64,000 bases of DNA from Acinetobacter sp. WC-141. GTDB taxonomy: Bacteria > Pseudomonadota > Gammaproteobacteria > Pseudomonadales > Moraxellaceae. The position numbers and the translations under genes are program-made. Positions 45,041 to 54,333 of this stretch are shown one piece after another. The stretch spans positions 186,001 through 250,000 of the forward strand of contig NZ_AMSS01000043.1 of the NCBI RefSeq assembly GCF_000313935.1, given 5' to 3'. How positions within the stretch are numbered: position 1 is the first letter of the stretch; every line of letters begins with the position of its first letter. The notes beneath the pieces are model-generated. The model saw only the letters and a program-made list of their open reading frames with translations, was not told where the DNA came from and searched no databases.

Positions 45041-45108
45041 TTCATTCAAATGTTAAAATGAGTCAGGGATAGTCTATCTAATTATAGTTATATCGAGTGT
45101 AAAATTTA

Positions 45109-45999
45109 ATGCTAAATCGCCTGATTCAAAAAAAATGGTATAAATACCAACAATCAAAAAAAGCAAAATCTTTTAACTCTCATTGGTATATGCGCTTTGG
45201 CTGGTTAGAACAACCTTTTACAACACTTGAGCAATTACATTCCCTGTTTGAGATCCACTCCCCTCAAAAGTTTACATTTGCAGATAGCTTTTATGCTCAA
45301 AAAAATGGCCGTCATTTCATTTTTTTTGAAGAAGTGGATGACGAACATCCAGTCGGCTTTCTTTCGGTCTTGGAAGTTTTTAAAGATGGCACCTACACCC
45401 CACCAGAGACAATCCTAAAGCTAGACTATCACCTTTCTTATCCTTGTATATTCAAAGAAAAAGACACTTGGTACATGATCCCAGAGACTTCTGCCAACAA
45501 GACAATTGAACTTTGGAAATGTATTGAATTTCCACTGAAATGGGAAAAGCATTCTAATCTGATCGAGAATATTGAAGCAGTCGACAGCACACCTTTTTAT
45601 CATGAAGGCTTATGGTATCTTTTTACTTCAACACGGCGTGATTGTAAGAAGTTTGGTGATCGCTTAGATCTATTCTTTACCGAAGATATTTTAAATCCTA
45701 ACTGGCAAGAGCACCCAATGAACCCAGTGTGCCGAGGCAGTCAGCAATTTCGTATGGCGGGTAAACCTTTTATTTATAAAGGGCAACTGGTTCGACCAAG
45801 CCAAGATTCTTTAAAACGATATGGCGGCAATATCGAATTAAAAGCGATTACTCAGCTTAGCCCAACAGTCTATGAAGAAAAATTACTAGAAGTGGTTTTA
45901 CCAGACTGGAATCAGGCAGATGACGGTTGCCATACCATTAATGTCGAAGATAACTTCGTGGTACTTGATGCCATTCGCCTTACGCCAAAAAATAATTAA
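45109..45999 (+). CDS. Beta-propeller glycosidase-like / GINT1-N-terminal-like protein (OC locus)
   Basis: A 296-residue protein resembling the N-terminal beta-propeller domain of GINT1-type enzymes and the GH43-like fold. Recurrent segments are FADSFYAQKNGRHFIFFEE, GFLSVLEVF, LDYHLSYPCIF...TWYMIPETSANKTIELW, and AVDSTPFYHEGLWYLFTSTR. In the published OC nomenclature a gene called ghy lies at this point (recalled, not checked). It runs opposite to its neighbours and its end overlaps the convergent GT4 gene by four bases. Whether it acts as a hydrolase, transferase or binding protein is unknown. Confidence 0.65.
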   Translation: MLNRLIQKKWYKYQQSKKAKSFNSHWYMRFGWLEQPFTTLEQLHSLFEIHSPQKFTFADSFYAQKNGRHFIFFEEVDDEHPVGFLSVLEVFKDGTYTPPETILKLDYHLSYPCIFKEKDTWYMIPETSANKTIELWKCIEFPLKWEKHSNLIENIEAVDSTPFYHEGLWYLFTSTRRDCKKFGDRLDLFFTEDILNPNWQEHPMNPVCRGSQQFRMAGKPFIYKGQLVRPSQDSLKRYGGNIELKAITQLSPTVYEEKLLEVVLPDWNQADDGCHTINVEDNFVVLDAIRLTPKNN

Positions 46000-47030
46000 G
46001 TTTTCAGCAGATCTTTATAAATATTAAGCGTCTGCTCAGCCATGGCTGGTACAGTCAGTTCAGCCTTGGCTTTTGCATACAAAGGACTAAAGTCATTTTG
46101 CGCATCGGGCTTAAGTGCAGCTTGAATTGCGCTTGCTAAGCCCTCTGCATCTCCAATTTCTGCTAGATATTGCTCCGGCAGCCATTCAATCACACCGTTC
46201 ACTTTGGTTGAAGCCACTGCTTTATCAGCCTGTAAAGCTTCTACCATCACTAATGGAAAACCTTCACGGTCTGATGATAAAACCACAACATCTGCTAACT
46301 GGACCAGATCACGCGCATCAGTTCTAAACCCAAGAAAAGCGACCCGATTTTGCATGTTTAATTCACTGACTTGTTTCTCTAAACTTGCTCGAAGCGAACC
46401 ATCGCCTACAATGCATAAATTGGCATCAATCTGTTGCATCGCCCCAATCAATAAACTGATATTTTTTACTGGCTCTAGACGTCCAATACACATGACAACT
46501 TTTTTGCTTACGTCTAGTTCAGCAAAATCTTTTTGAATCGATTGAAGTAGCTTTTCTTTATTTTCAGTTTTAAGAGCAAGTTGAGGATATACCCCGTTAT
46601 AAACCACGTGTGCTTTAGACTCAGGAATGCCTTGCGTTAGTGCTTGGCTTACTGCAATAACTGCATCACCTGCTAAATAGGCAGATTTATTCTTTTTAGT
46701 ACCGTGCACCGTCGTTACAAATTTTGGACCAGTTAAAAATGGTTTAATTCGGGCAATCAGCTCAGCTGCCTTTCCTGCTTGTGCATGAACAATAGCGGGT
46801 TGGATTTGCTGAATGAGATTTTTAAGTTGCCAGAGTAAAAAAATATTCCAGCGGCTACGGGCAAAGTCGACAGCATGAAAATGTACTTGTTGGCTAAATT
46901 TGTCTAGATAGCAAGGATGTGCAATCACATGTACTTCATGATTTAAAGCGAGCTCATTAACAAGGTTAAAAGTGTGCTGCTCTAACCCACCAACGCCACC
47001 ACTAGTTGCCAATACCTGAACAATTTTCAT
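45996..47030 (-). CDS. Glycosyltransferase family 4 (GT-B) of the OC locus
   Basis: A 344-residue GT4-type transferase. The N-terminal domain begins MKIVQVLATSGGVGGLEQHTFNLVNEL, the glycine-rich acceptor/donor loop of this family. The C-terminal domain has VVMCIGRLEPVKNISLLIGAM and VVLSSDREGFPLVMVEALQ, the E-x7-E region that binds the nucleotide sugar. It probably adds a hexose or similar unit to the growing outer core. It follows the GT2 gene by 11 bases. Confidence 0.88.
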   Translation of the reverse strand: MKIVQVLATSGGVGGLEQHTFNLVNELALNHEVHVIAHPCYLDKFSQQVHFHAVDFARSRWNIFLLWQLKNLIQQIQPAIVHAQAGKAAELIARIKPFLTGPKFVTTVHGTKKNKSAYLAGDAVIAVSQALTQGIPESKAHVVYNGVYPQLALKTENKEKLLQSIQKDFAELDVSKKVVMCIGRLEPVKNISLLIGAMQQIDANLCIVGDGSLRASLEKQVSELNMQNRVAFLGFRTDARDLVQLADVVVLSSDREGFPLVMVEALQADKAVASTKVNGVIEWLPEQYLAEIGDAEGLASAIQAALKPDAQNDFSPLYAKAKAELTVPAMAEQTLNIYKDLLKT

Positions 47031-47041
47031 AGCTTGCCTAC

Positions 47042-47806
47042 TTATTTTTTATCTTTATTCATGGTCTGTTCAAATAGTTTGGCTTCTTTTAAAAAAGCAT
47101 AAAACGCGTTAATCATACTATTTACGAAACCACGCCAACCATTTAAGAAACTGCGGCGAATAAAATAAGACTTCATAAAAGTCATCGGCATGACCAGAAC
47201 CAATTTTGCAACGCTTGGAGATTTTCCTTTTTGGTATTTTTCTAAAGCCTTTAAATTAGAATATTGGTTATTTTTTTCGACCTTAACGAAAATACTCGAC
47301 TCGCCATAGTGATAAATATCATGTTGCGCACGCTGTGATTCACCTTCCACAATCACATTTTCATGGACTTTATTGGCAAGGTCATAATGCCCTTTAGACT
47401 TGCGAAAAAAGCGCACCTTTGCATGTTTTTTAGTATGTTTACTGTTGGGAACACCTAAGAACACATCATTAATCGGCGTGATTAAAGCATCAAGCTTGTT
47501 CTGCTGAATCGTTTCAACTATCTCTTTTTTTAACTCTTCAGATAGGACTTCATCGCCATCTAAGTTCAGTACCCAATCATTTCGGCATTGTGCTAAAGCT
47601 AAACTTTTTTGCCCAGCATAGCCTTGCCAGTCTTGGTGAGAAATTTGCGTATTATCAAAGCGCTGTACAATTTCATAAGTATTGTCAGTACTGCCTGAGT
47701 CTAAAATAATAACTTCATCAAACTCACTGACACTTTGCAAAGTCCGCTCTAACCAAGCACCACAATTTAAAGTGACAATGTAAACACTACATGGAATTTT
47801 ATTCAT
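47042..47806 (-). CDS. Glycosyltransferase family 2 (WaaE/KdtX-like) of the OC locus
   Basis: A 254-residue GT-A transferase. The N-terminal VYIVTLNCGAWLERTLQSV and ILDSGSTDNTYEIV bind nucleotide, and LNLDGDEVLS carries the metal-binding DxD. The pattern resembles WaaE/KdtX proteins that add glucose to inner-core Kdo or heptose. The C-terminal half (FMKSYFIRRSFLNGWRGFV) has a basic/hydrophobic patch for membrane contact. It overlaps the preceding deacetylase gene by four bases. Confidence 0.88.
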   Translation of the reverse strand: MNKIPCSVYIVTLNCGAWLERTLQSVSEFDEVIILDSGSTDNTYEIVQRFDNTQISHQDWQGYAGQKSLALAQCRNDWVLNLDGDEVLSEELKKEIVETIQQNKLDALITPINDVFLGVPNSKHTKKHAKVRFFRKSKGHYDLANKVHENVIVEGESQRAQHDIYHYGESSIFVKVEKNNQYSNLKALEKYQKGKSPSVAKLVLVMPMTFMKSYFIRRSFLNGWRGFVNSMINAFYAFLKEAKLFEQTMNKDKK

Positions 47807-48558
47807 AACTTATAACGTCCTTTAGCAAGGGCGATACGCATCTGTAAAGCATTCATGGCACCATGCGTGCTGACACGTGGAATATTAAATTGATTGCCTG
47901 CCTCATACGCTTCGATTTTTTTACGAGTCGATACTGCGTTTTTAAAGCCAATCTCTTGCGCCATTTTCTGGTGCTTTTCATTAAATCGACCAAACGGATA
48001 AGCAAAGCTCGGACATTTCCCCACTAACGCTTCAACATCTTGTTTTGACTGAAGCATTTCGTCATAAGCGGTTTGATCATCAAGCTTGAGTAAGTTCACA
48101 TGATGCTGAGTATGTGCACCAAATTCAATAAAACCAGAATTCGCCATTTCATGGATTTGCTCATGAGTTAGCTTTTCAATTCCTTCAATTTGGGTCGCTA
48201 AATAAATGGTTGCCTTTGCATTATATTTTTTGAGTAATGGATAGGCATATAAATAATTATCCATAAAGCCATCATCAAAACTTAAAGCAACGACATTCTT
48301 TTGATTACGATATTGCTCAAGCTCAGAAACAAAGCAAAAAGTAGTCCTTTTACGCGCCAACAACTGCAAGAGTTGTTCAAACTTTTCAGGTGGCATATTC
48401 ATGCCAGAAGCCGCATCTTTAGGAGTGACCTGATGCAACATCACAATGCGTGGTAATTTGTTCGAACGAAACGGAAGCCAGAAAGTATAATTACCCAGCA
48501 CATATAACAGTGCAGCAAGTGCTAGTAGGCCTACCGCAACGTACAAAAACCACATCAT
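47803..48558 (-). CDS. Polysaccharide deacetylase (NodB-type) of the OC locus
   Basis: A 251-residue protein with an N-terminal membrane anchor (FLYVAVGLLALAALLYVLGNYTF). The NodB domain has the catalytic ALSFDDGF, the metal-binding histidines in FGAHTQHH, and AYPFGRF. It would remove an N-acetyl group from a sugar in the outer core or its lipid-linked precursor, on the periplasmic side if the anchor is oriented as usual. From memory, OC loci carry a pda gene at this place; I assign the role from domain and context. Confidence 0.85.
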   Translation of the reverse strand: MMWFLYVAVGLLALAALLYVLGNYTFWLPFRSNKLPRIVMLHQVTPKDAASGMNMPPEKFEQLLQLLARKRTTFCFVSELEQYRNQKNVVALSFDDGFMDNYLYAYPLLKKYNAKATIYLATQIEGIEKLTHEQIHEMANSGFIEFGAHTQHHVNLLKLDDQTAYDEMLQSKQDVEALVGKCPSFAYPFGRFNEKHQKMAQEIGFKNAVSTRKKIEAYEAGNQFNIPRVSTHGAMNALQMRIALAKGRYKL

Positions 48559-49583
48559 GCATACACCTCATGTGACCATTCATAATCTTCTGAAAGGGGC
48601 TGCTTAAATGTCACTTCAACCATAAATTGGGTGATGCGCTTAGCATTGAAAGATTTGCGTGTTTTCTCCCACCCCTCTTTCGCTATTTTTTCAGCCTGCT
48701 CTGGGTTCTGATCAAAGAATTGAATCTTCTTGGCTAAATCAAACTGATCATCAAAGTAAACAACTTCCTGCTCGGTGTAGAGCTTCTCAAAACCTGGAAT
48801 TCTTGGGCTAAAAGTGAGTAAACCATTACCAGTCAGTTGTACAATACGGTCAGAACTATACAAGGTTACATCGTTACGGCGTGAATAATTGAGTCCCATT
48901 TTTGTTTCAGACAAAACTTTATAATACGCTTTACCGTAAACACCCGGCTGCTCAAAACAGCCGTAATATTGATAGTTCACATGACCCTGTTGCAATGCAT
49001 CTGCTAAGTCCTTTAAGAACTTTTCACGCTCAGGTTCTTTATAAACCACGCCACAAAAAATAAAGGTCTTGTCCGTGTTCGGGTTTGAAAATTGTTGTAG
49101 GGTCTCTACATTACGATGACCAACATTTGGCAAATAGGCCACGCTTAAATGAGGTTGTTTTAATTTTTCTAGATATTCGCCACCGGTTGTGCAGAAAATA
49201 GCATCTAAATATGGCGAGAATGCTTTAACAAAGTCGAGTTTGCTTTCAAGATAAAGCGGGTCAACATACCAAAATGCAATTTTAGTATTTGGATAAGATT
49301 CTTTAATCTGTCTGAGAACATCCGGACTCATTAAATCACTATGCCCGATGAGTACCAGATCAGGTTCAATATTATTAACGACCTTTAATACTTCTTTATT
49401 GGCCCAATTGGCACCCAGTTTTTTTGTTTTAAAAATGGTTCCCATTCGAGCCATGTCACGAAAACTAAAATCATAAACGAAATGGCCATTTTCAATTAAT
49501 CCGGCAGAAATTTTACGGTCTGTACAGTAAAAATGGGCGCCTTGTTTATTAAAGCCAAAATTCGCAATATGCAATATTTTCAT
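48555..49583 (-). CDS. CgeB-like glycosyltransferase of the OC locus
   Basis: A 342-residue protein. The N-terminal MKILHIANFGFNKQGAHFYCTDRKIS and VLIGHSDLMSP lead into a C-terminal domain with FIFCGVVYKEPEREKFL and MGLNYSRRNDVTLYSSDRIVQLTGNG, the pattern of CgeB/Glyco_trans_1_2-type GT-B proteins. The terminal segment resembles the donor-binding Rossmann fold. It probably transfers a sugar to the core. It overlaps the deacetylase gene by four bases and follows the ELM1-family gene by 22 bases. Confidence 0.82.
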   Translation of the reverse strand: MKILHIANFGFNKQGAHFYCTDRKISAGLIENGHFVYDFSFRDMARMGTIFKTKKLGANWANKEVLKVVNNIEPDLVLIGHSDLMSPDVLRQIKESYPNTKIAFWYVDPLYLESKLDFVKAFSPYLDAIFCTTGGEYLEKLKQPHLSVAYLPNVGHRNVETLQQFSNPNTDKTFIFCGVVYKEPEREKFLKDLADALQQGHVNYQYYGCFEQPGVYGKAYYKVLSETKMGLNYSRRNDVTLYSSDRIVQLTGNGLLTFSPRIPGFEKLYTEQEVVYFDDQFDLAKKIQFFDQNPEQAEKIAKEGWEKTRKSFNAKRITQFMVEVTFKQPLSEDYEWSHEVYA

Positions 49584-49605
49584 TTATTTACTCAAAATAA
49601 AAAAT

Positions 49606-50496
49606 TTAATTTTTCGCTAAAAGATATGTTGCCACACGGTCTGCTTCTTTAAAAGCATAAGGTTGTGGTAACTGTACAACACAAGTCTGCTGTGAAATTA
49701 ATTTTGATTCTAACATTTGATCAACTGAGTGGGTAATGCGGTCATCTTTCAAACGGTCCATTGCCATTACCCCAACTCGACAACCCGCAGTAAGCGCCTC
49801 AAAAATCATAGATACGCTATCTTCTGTCACCCAAACAGCTTCTGCTTTTTGCATTTCTTCAAAAATCCAGCCTTGGGGGGTTTGCTCAACCGGAAATATT
49901 TGTAAATGCTGGGCAAAGCTTTGCTGTTTTACAATATCGATAAATTCTGCTGGGGTTCGGCGTGAAGTCGTCAGAATAATTTCAGCATCCGGATTATTCT
50001 CAACAATTTTTTGCACACTGCTTAATACTTTATCTTGATTCCATTGATGTCGTTTAGAGGAACCACCTAAAGCAATTAAAACTCGATCTTTTTGATGGCG
50101 GTTTTCATTAAGAATTGGATTTAATGCACCACGCGTGACAATCACATGGCTGTCGGCATGAATACCATCATGCTCTGGAATAACCGCATAATCAAAACAA
50201 ATCACGGGTAAGTTAGGCTTCATTAAAATAATCGTTTTAGCCTTTTTGAAAATTTTACCGAGTAACCAGACACGAAAATGAGTGTGGCTTCCTACTCCAA
50301 ATATAAAATCGGGCGCTTGTTTAAATAAGGAGTTCTTTGAAGAGAGAAGTGCCTGAATTAAAGAAATAATCGGTAAATCAGCAATGAGGACCTCTTCAAA
50401 AGTTGTATCTGCCTGTTGTCTTTGCATCGCCTGAAACAAGCCTAACGCTTGTGAGCGGTGCCCTGCCTTACCATCAGAGACATAGACAATATGCAT
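49606..50496 (-). CDS. ELM1 / GT-B-like family protein (COG3660) of the OC locus
   Basis: A 296-residue soluble protein of the family whose eukaryotic relatives are named mitochondrial fission ELM1. VSDGKAGHRSQALGLFQAM opens the N-terminal Rossmann fold, RVLIALGGSSKRHQWNQ the second, and VTEDSVSMIFEALTAGCRVGVM is the donor-binding region typical of GT-B folds. In Acinetobacter it is the first gene of the OC locus beside ilvE and is treated as a core glycosyltransferase. GGGGG lies five bases before the ATG. A terminator separates it from ilvE, so the locus has its own promoter. Confidence 0.82.
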   Translation of the reverse strand: MHIVYVSDGKAGHRSQALGLFQAMQRQQADTTFEEVLIADLPIISLIQALLSSKNSLFKQAPDFIFGVGSHTHFRVWLLGKIFKKAKTIILMKPNLPVICFDYAVIPEHDGIHADSHVIVTRGALNPILNENRHQKDRVLIALGGSSKRHQWNQDKVLSSVQKIVENNPDAEIILTTSRRTPAEFIDIVKQQSFAQHLQIFPVEQTPQGWIFEEMQKAEAVWVTEDSVSMIFEALTAGCRVGVMAMDRLKDDRITHSVDQMLESKLISQQTCVVQLPQPYAFKEADRVATYLLAKN

Positions 50497-50511
50497 AAAA
50501 GCCCCCTAAGC

Positions 50512-50547
50512 CAAAAAATAAAAAGGCGAAACCAAAGTTCGCCTTTT
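50512..50547 (-). terminator. Terminator between ilvE and the OC locus
   Basis: AAAAGGCGAA and TTCGCCTTTT form a 10-base perfect stem with a 7-base loop and a T-run on the minus strand. It limits read-through from ilvE into the OC genes. Confidence 0.82.
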
Positions 50548-50564
50548 CATGTTAACGGATTAAC

Positions 50565-51491
50565 TTATTTTACGTAAGTTAACCAGTGTTCATATTTCGG
50601 GTTTTTACCTTGAACCGCATCAAAGAAAGTCTTTTGAATTTCAGTGGTAATTGGGCCACGGCAACCTGCACCGATTTGACGGTCATCATATTCACGAATT
50701 GGTGTTACTTCCGCAGCAGTACCTGTAAAGAATGCTTCATCTGCAATGTAGAATTCATCACGTGTAATACGACGCTCAACAACTTGATAACCAAGATCTC
50801 TAGCAATCGTCATTACTGTTTGACGTGTAATACCATCAAGCGCACCACCAGCGATATCTGGAGTGTGTAAAACGCCATCTTTAATTAAGAATACGTTTTC
50901 ACCAGAACCTTGGCACACATAACCTTGTGGGTCCATTAACATTGCTTCGTCGTAACCAGAATGTGCAACTTCTTGATGAGCAAGAATTGACAACGTGTAG
51001 TTACCAGATGCTTTTGCTTTACACATCGTCACGTTTGGATGATGGTGAGTAAATGATGAAGTTTTAACACGAATACCATTCGCCATTGCTTCATCACCAA
51101 GGTATGCACCCCACGCCCATGCTGCAACCGCAGCATGAATCGTGTTATTCGTTGCTGCAATACCAAGTTTTTCTGAACCGATCCAGATTAATGGACGTAA
51201 ATAGCAAGAAGCTAATTTATTTTCACGTACAACATCGATTTGTGCTTGTTCAAGCGCTGCTTGGTCATACGGTACTTTCATTTGATAAATTTTTGCTGAA
51301 TTTAACAAACGTTTTGTGTGGTCTTGCAGACGGAAAATGGCAGTACCTTTAGGGGTTTCATAAGCACGAACACCCTCAAATACGCCCATACTGTAGTGTA
51401 AAGTATGTGTTAAAACGTGAATCTTCGCATCACGCCAATCAATTAATTGTCCATCTTGCCAAATAAAACCATCACGATCAGCCAAATTCAT
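50565..51491 (-). CDS. ilvE: IlvE, branched-chain amino acid aminotransferase
   Basis: A 308-residue PLP enzyme that transaminates leucine, isoleucine and valine. The PLP lysine lies in CKAKASGNYT (Lys160), the substrate loop in HYSMGVFEGVRAY, and the C-terminal ITRDEFYIADEAFFTGTAAEVTPI is conserved. ATG 51491 is chosen over 51503 because GGAG lies seven bases upstream and the family starts at MNLADRDG. It is 24 bases after glnE, so the two are likely co-transcribed. It marks the left-hand boundary of the OC locus. Confidence 0.96.
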   Translation of the reverse strand: MNLADRDGFIWQDGQLIDWRDAKIHVLTHTLHYSMGVFEGVRAYETPKGTAIFRLQDHTKRLLNSAKIYQMKVPYDQAALEQAQIDVVRENKLASCYLRPLIWIGSEKLGIAATNNTIHAAVAAWAWGAYLGDEAMANGIRVKTSSFTHHHPNVTMCKAKASGNYTLSILAHQEVAHSGYDEAMLMDPQGYVCQGSGENVFLIKDGVLHTPDIAGGALDGITRQTVMTIARDLGYQVVERRITRDEFYIADEAFFTGTAAEVTPIREYDDRQIGAGCRGPITTEIQKTFFDAVQGKNPKYEHWLTYVK

Positions 51492-51515
51492 GGAACACTC
51501 CAAATTGTTATAAAA

Positions 51516-54266
51516 TCATTCACTATCCAACTCAACCGAGGCGGTTGGGTCTATTAATCTTTGCCATAAATTGCAAACGACCGCACGGGTACTACGCCAG
51601 TCCGCTGCGCTTACTTGCATGGATTGATTTGCAAGGGCTAAGCGGTGGCTTTCGGCACGTTCACTAAGATAGGCTCGAATTAATGCTGTGGCATCTTCAC
51701 TGGATAAGCAGTCTGCTTTAGCAGCATCTTCTAAAATTCTTACGTTATCAGAATAATGGGCGAGATCAGGGTTCGTCCCGCTCCATGCAAGTACAGCATA
51801 CTGTGCCATAAATTCGATATCTACGATACCACCTGCGTCCTGTTTTAAATGAAAAATACCATGTTTTTTCTGTTCAGAAGATGAACCTAGGTGGTCTTTC
51901 ATTTTCTGACGCATTTTCAACACTTCTTCACGAACATAAGCCTCATCTCTAGACTGAGTCAATATCTCGCGGCGAAATATTTCAAATTTCTGGCAAAGCT
52001 CCTCATCGCCAGCAATAGAGCGCGCACGAACGAGTGCCTGATGCTCCCAAAGCCATGCACTTTTCAACTGATAGTGCTCATAGGCTTTCAAACTTGTCAC
52101 CAATAACCCAGCCTCACCTGAGGGTCTTAAGCGTGTATCAATTTCATAGACACGGCCATCAAGTGTTTGTGTGGTCATGAGCGACATAAACTTTTGAGCG
52201 ACACGCATAGCGAATTCAAAGCCAGTAATAGACTTCGTTCCATCTGTATCGGATTGTTCATCTAGATAATGAATAAAGACAAGGTCTAAGTCAGAACCAT
52301 AGCCAAGCTCAATGCCACCCACCTTACCATAGCCAATGACAGCAAAGGCTTTGTAGTCGAGTGAGCAGCGTTTCCCCTCGACATCACATGGATAGCCATG
52401 GCGCTTTGCTACTGTTTGATAAGCCAAATGAAGGGTTGCATTGACACTGACTTCCGCAATATCAGTTAATGCATCAGATACTTTCATGAGTGGGCTTTCA
52501 GCTAACACATCACTTGCAGCAACAGTGAGTACATTGCTCTTTTTAAACAGTCGAAGTGCTCGCATTTGGTCTTCAACTTGATCAATTTCAATGCGAAGCA
52601 ACTGCTGACGTAATGAGTCTTCTAAGTCTTTACGCTTTGGCAACTCAAAGCCCATCGATAAAAACTCATCAAGCAGTACTGGATATTGCGTTAGCTCTTC
52701 GCAAATCCATGGACTTACCGTCGCCATTTTCACTAAGCGTTGCAATGCCCCTTTACTTTCAATCAGCATGACTAAATACACGGTCCGGCGCATGACCGAT
52801 TCAATCAGTGGCATTAAGCGCAAAAGTGCAGTTTGAGGTTGGTCAGACTGTAAAATCACTTCAATTAAATGAGGCCAGAATGTCTTTAATCGCTGAACCG
52901 CATTGGAAGGTAGTTTTTTGAGTGCGTGCCCGTGCCAGAACTCGTGAATCAGATTTTTCGCCTTGTCATCTAGCACTTCATCTAACTGTTGCTCTAATTG
53001 CCCAAAGTTTTCAGTAGCTGCATTTGAACTTGTATCTTCAATGAGTTGCTTAAATTGAACTTTTACTTTCTGGCGTTTCTCGTTAAGAACATCAATAAAT
53101 TCATTCCAACTCGCAAAACCCAAGGTATCTATAATGCGTTGTCTTAGGTCTGCTTCTTCTGGCAATAGCTGGGTTTGTTGGTCATTCAGGGCTTGAATCG
53201 CATGTTCAACACGGCGCAAAAACAAATAGGCATCTTCTAGTTCTAAAACGGCTTGTCGTTCTAACAAACCTGCTTCACCAATGTGCTCAAGACTGACTAA
53301 ACACTGGCGGTCTTGCAATTCACGTTTAGAGCCACCGTAAATCAACTGGAACACCTGAACAATAAATTCAATTTCGCGAATACCACCCGCTCCGAGTTTA
53401 ATATCATCCTCGATATGGCGACGTAACACTTCACGCTCAATCATCGCTTTCATATCGCGCATAGCGGCAAAAGCGGTGTAATCAACATAGCGACGGAACA
53501 CAAAAGGGCGAGTCATTTCCAACAAGTCTTGCCCTTCTTTACCACCAGTTACAACACGTGCTTTAATCCACGCATAGCGTTCCCATTCACGACCATGCTG
53601 ACTTAAATATTTTTCCAAAGCTGCATGACTAATCGCCAATGCCGAGCCATCCCCCCAAGGGCGTAAACGCATGTCGACTCTGAATACAAAACCGTCTGCG
53701 GTAATGTGTTCAAGTAAATAAATTAACTTTTGTCCCCATAAAATACAGAACTGCTGTACATCAATGCATTTACGACCATTGGTTTCACCCTGTTCATCAA
53801 AGGCAAAAATCAAGTCAATATCACTCGACAGATTAAGCTCTTGAGCACCGAGTTTACCCATGGCAACCACAATCAAATCTTGAACTTTGCCAGAGTAACT
53901 CATCGGTTCACCATGTTTCGCCACGAGTGCTACACGTGCAAAATCTTTTGCCGCACAAATACTGGCATCGGCAAAATCAGAAAGTTCGCGAGTGAGTGTG
54001 ACAACATCGGTGAGCTGATTGGCATCCTGCCAAATCCAACGGAACATTAAACGACTTCTTAAAATGCGTAATCCACGCATCCAAGACGTTTCGTCCCCAA
54101 TTCCATCTAATGTGGTTTCTACAAATTGATAAATCTGTTCAGTCGAGAGCGGTGCAGTAAATTGACCTATTTGGTAATCTTGTTCTAAAACAGCCTGATG
54201 CAGGCCTAAAACTTGTTCTGCGTACTGACTAGCACGCAATGTTTTTTGTAACTGCTCCGCATTCAT
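51516..54266 (-). CDS. glnE: GlnE, glutamine synthetase adenylyltransferase / deadenylylase
   Basis: A 916-residue bifunctional enzyme that adds or removes AMP on glutamine synthetase in response to PII and glutamine. Two nucleotidyltransferase domains are visible: GKLGAQELNLSSDIDLIFAF in the N-terminal half and GYGKVGGIELGYGSDLDLVFIHYLD in the C-terminal half, both with the GS(x)10-13DxD metal site. The helical glutamine/PII-responsive linker lies between. The length is standard. It is followed closely by ilvE. Confidence 0.97.
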   Translation of the reverse strand: MNAEQLQKTLRASQYAEQVLGLHQAVLEQDYQIGQFTAPLSTEQIYQFVETTLDGIGDETSWMRGLRILRSRLMFRWIWQDANQLTDVVTLTRELSDFADASICAAKDFARVALVAKHGEPMSYSGKVQDLIVVAMGKLGAQELNLSSDIDLIFAFDEQGETNGRKCIDVQQFCILWGQKLIYLLEHITADGFVFRVDMRLRPWGDGSALAISHAALEKYLSQHGREWERYAWIKARVVTGGKEGQDLLEMTRPFVFRRYVDYTAFAAMRDMKAMIEREVLRRHIEDDIKLGAGGIREIEFIVQVFQLIYGGSKRELQDRQCLVSLEHIGEAGLLERQAVLELEDAYLFLRRVEHAIQALNDQQTQLLPEEADLRQRIIDTLGFASWNEFIDVLNEKRQKVKVQFKQLIEDTSSNAATENFGQLEQQLDEVLDDKAKNLIHEFWHGHALKKLPSNAVQRLKTFWPHLIEVILQSDQPQTALLRLMPLIESVMRRTVYLVMLIESKGALQRLVKMATVSPWICEELTQYPVLLDEFLSMGFELPKRKDLEDSLRQQLLRIEIDQVEDQMRALRLFKKSNVLTVAASDVLAESPLMKVSDALTDIAEVSVNATLHLAYQTVAKRHGYPCDVEGKRCSLDYKAFAVIGYGKVGGIELGYGSDLDLVFIHYLDEQSDTDGTKSITGFEFAMRVAQKFMSLMTTQTLDGRVYEIDTRLRPSGEAGLLVTSLKAYEHYQLKSAWLWEHQALVRARSIAGDEELCQKFEIFRREILTQSRDEAYVREEVLKMRQKMKDHLGSSSEQKKHGIFHLKQDAGGIVDIEFMAQYAVLAWSGTNPDLAHYSDNVRILEDAAKADCLSSEDATALIRAYLSERAESHRLALANQSMQVSAADWRSTRAVVCNLWQRLIDPTASVELDSE

Positions 54267-54333
54267 ATAAAAAGCTCTTTTCCTCGTACTCTGTTTTTAG
54301 TTATAGCAGTTCGAGTAGCGGGAAGAAAAGGGA

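Noticed and set aside
41834..45999. AT-rich aspS-side genes as a mobile element or prophage
   Set aside because: No transposase, integrase or terminal repeats; low GC is usual for variable surface-glycan genes exchanged by homologous recombination.
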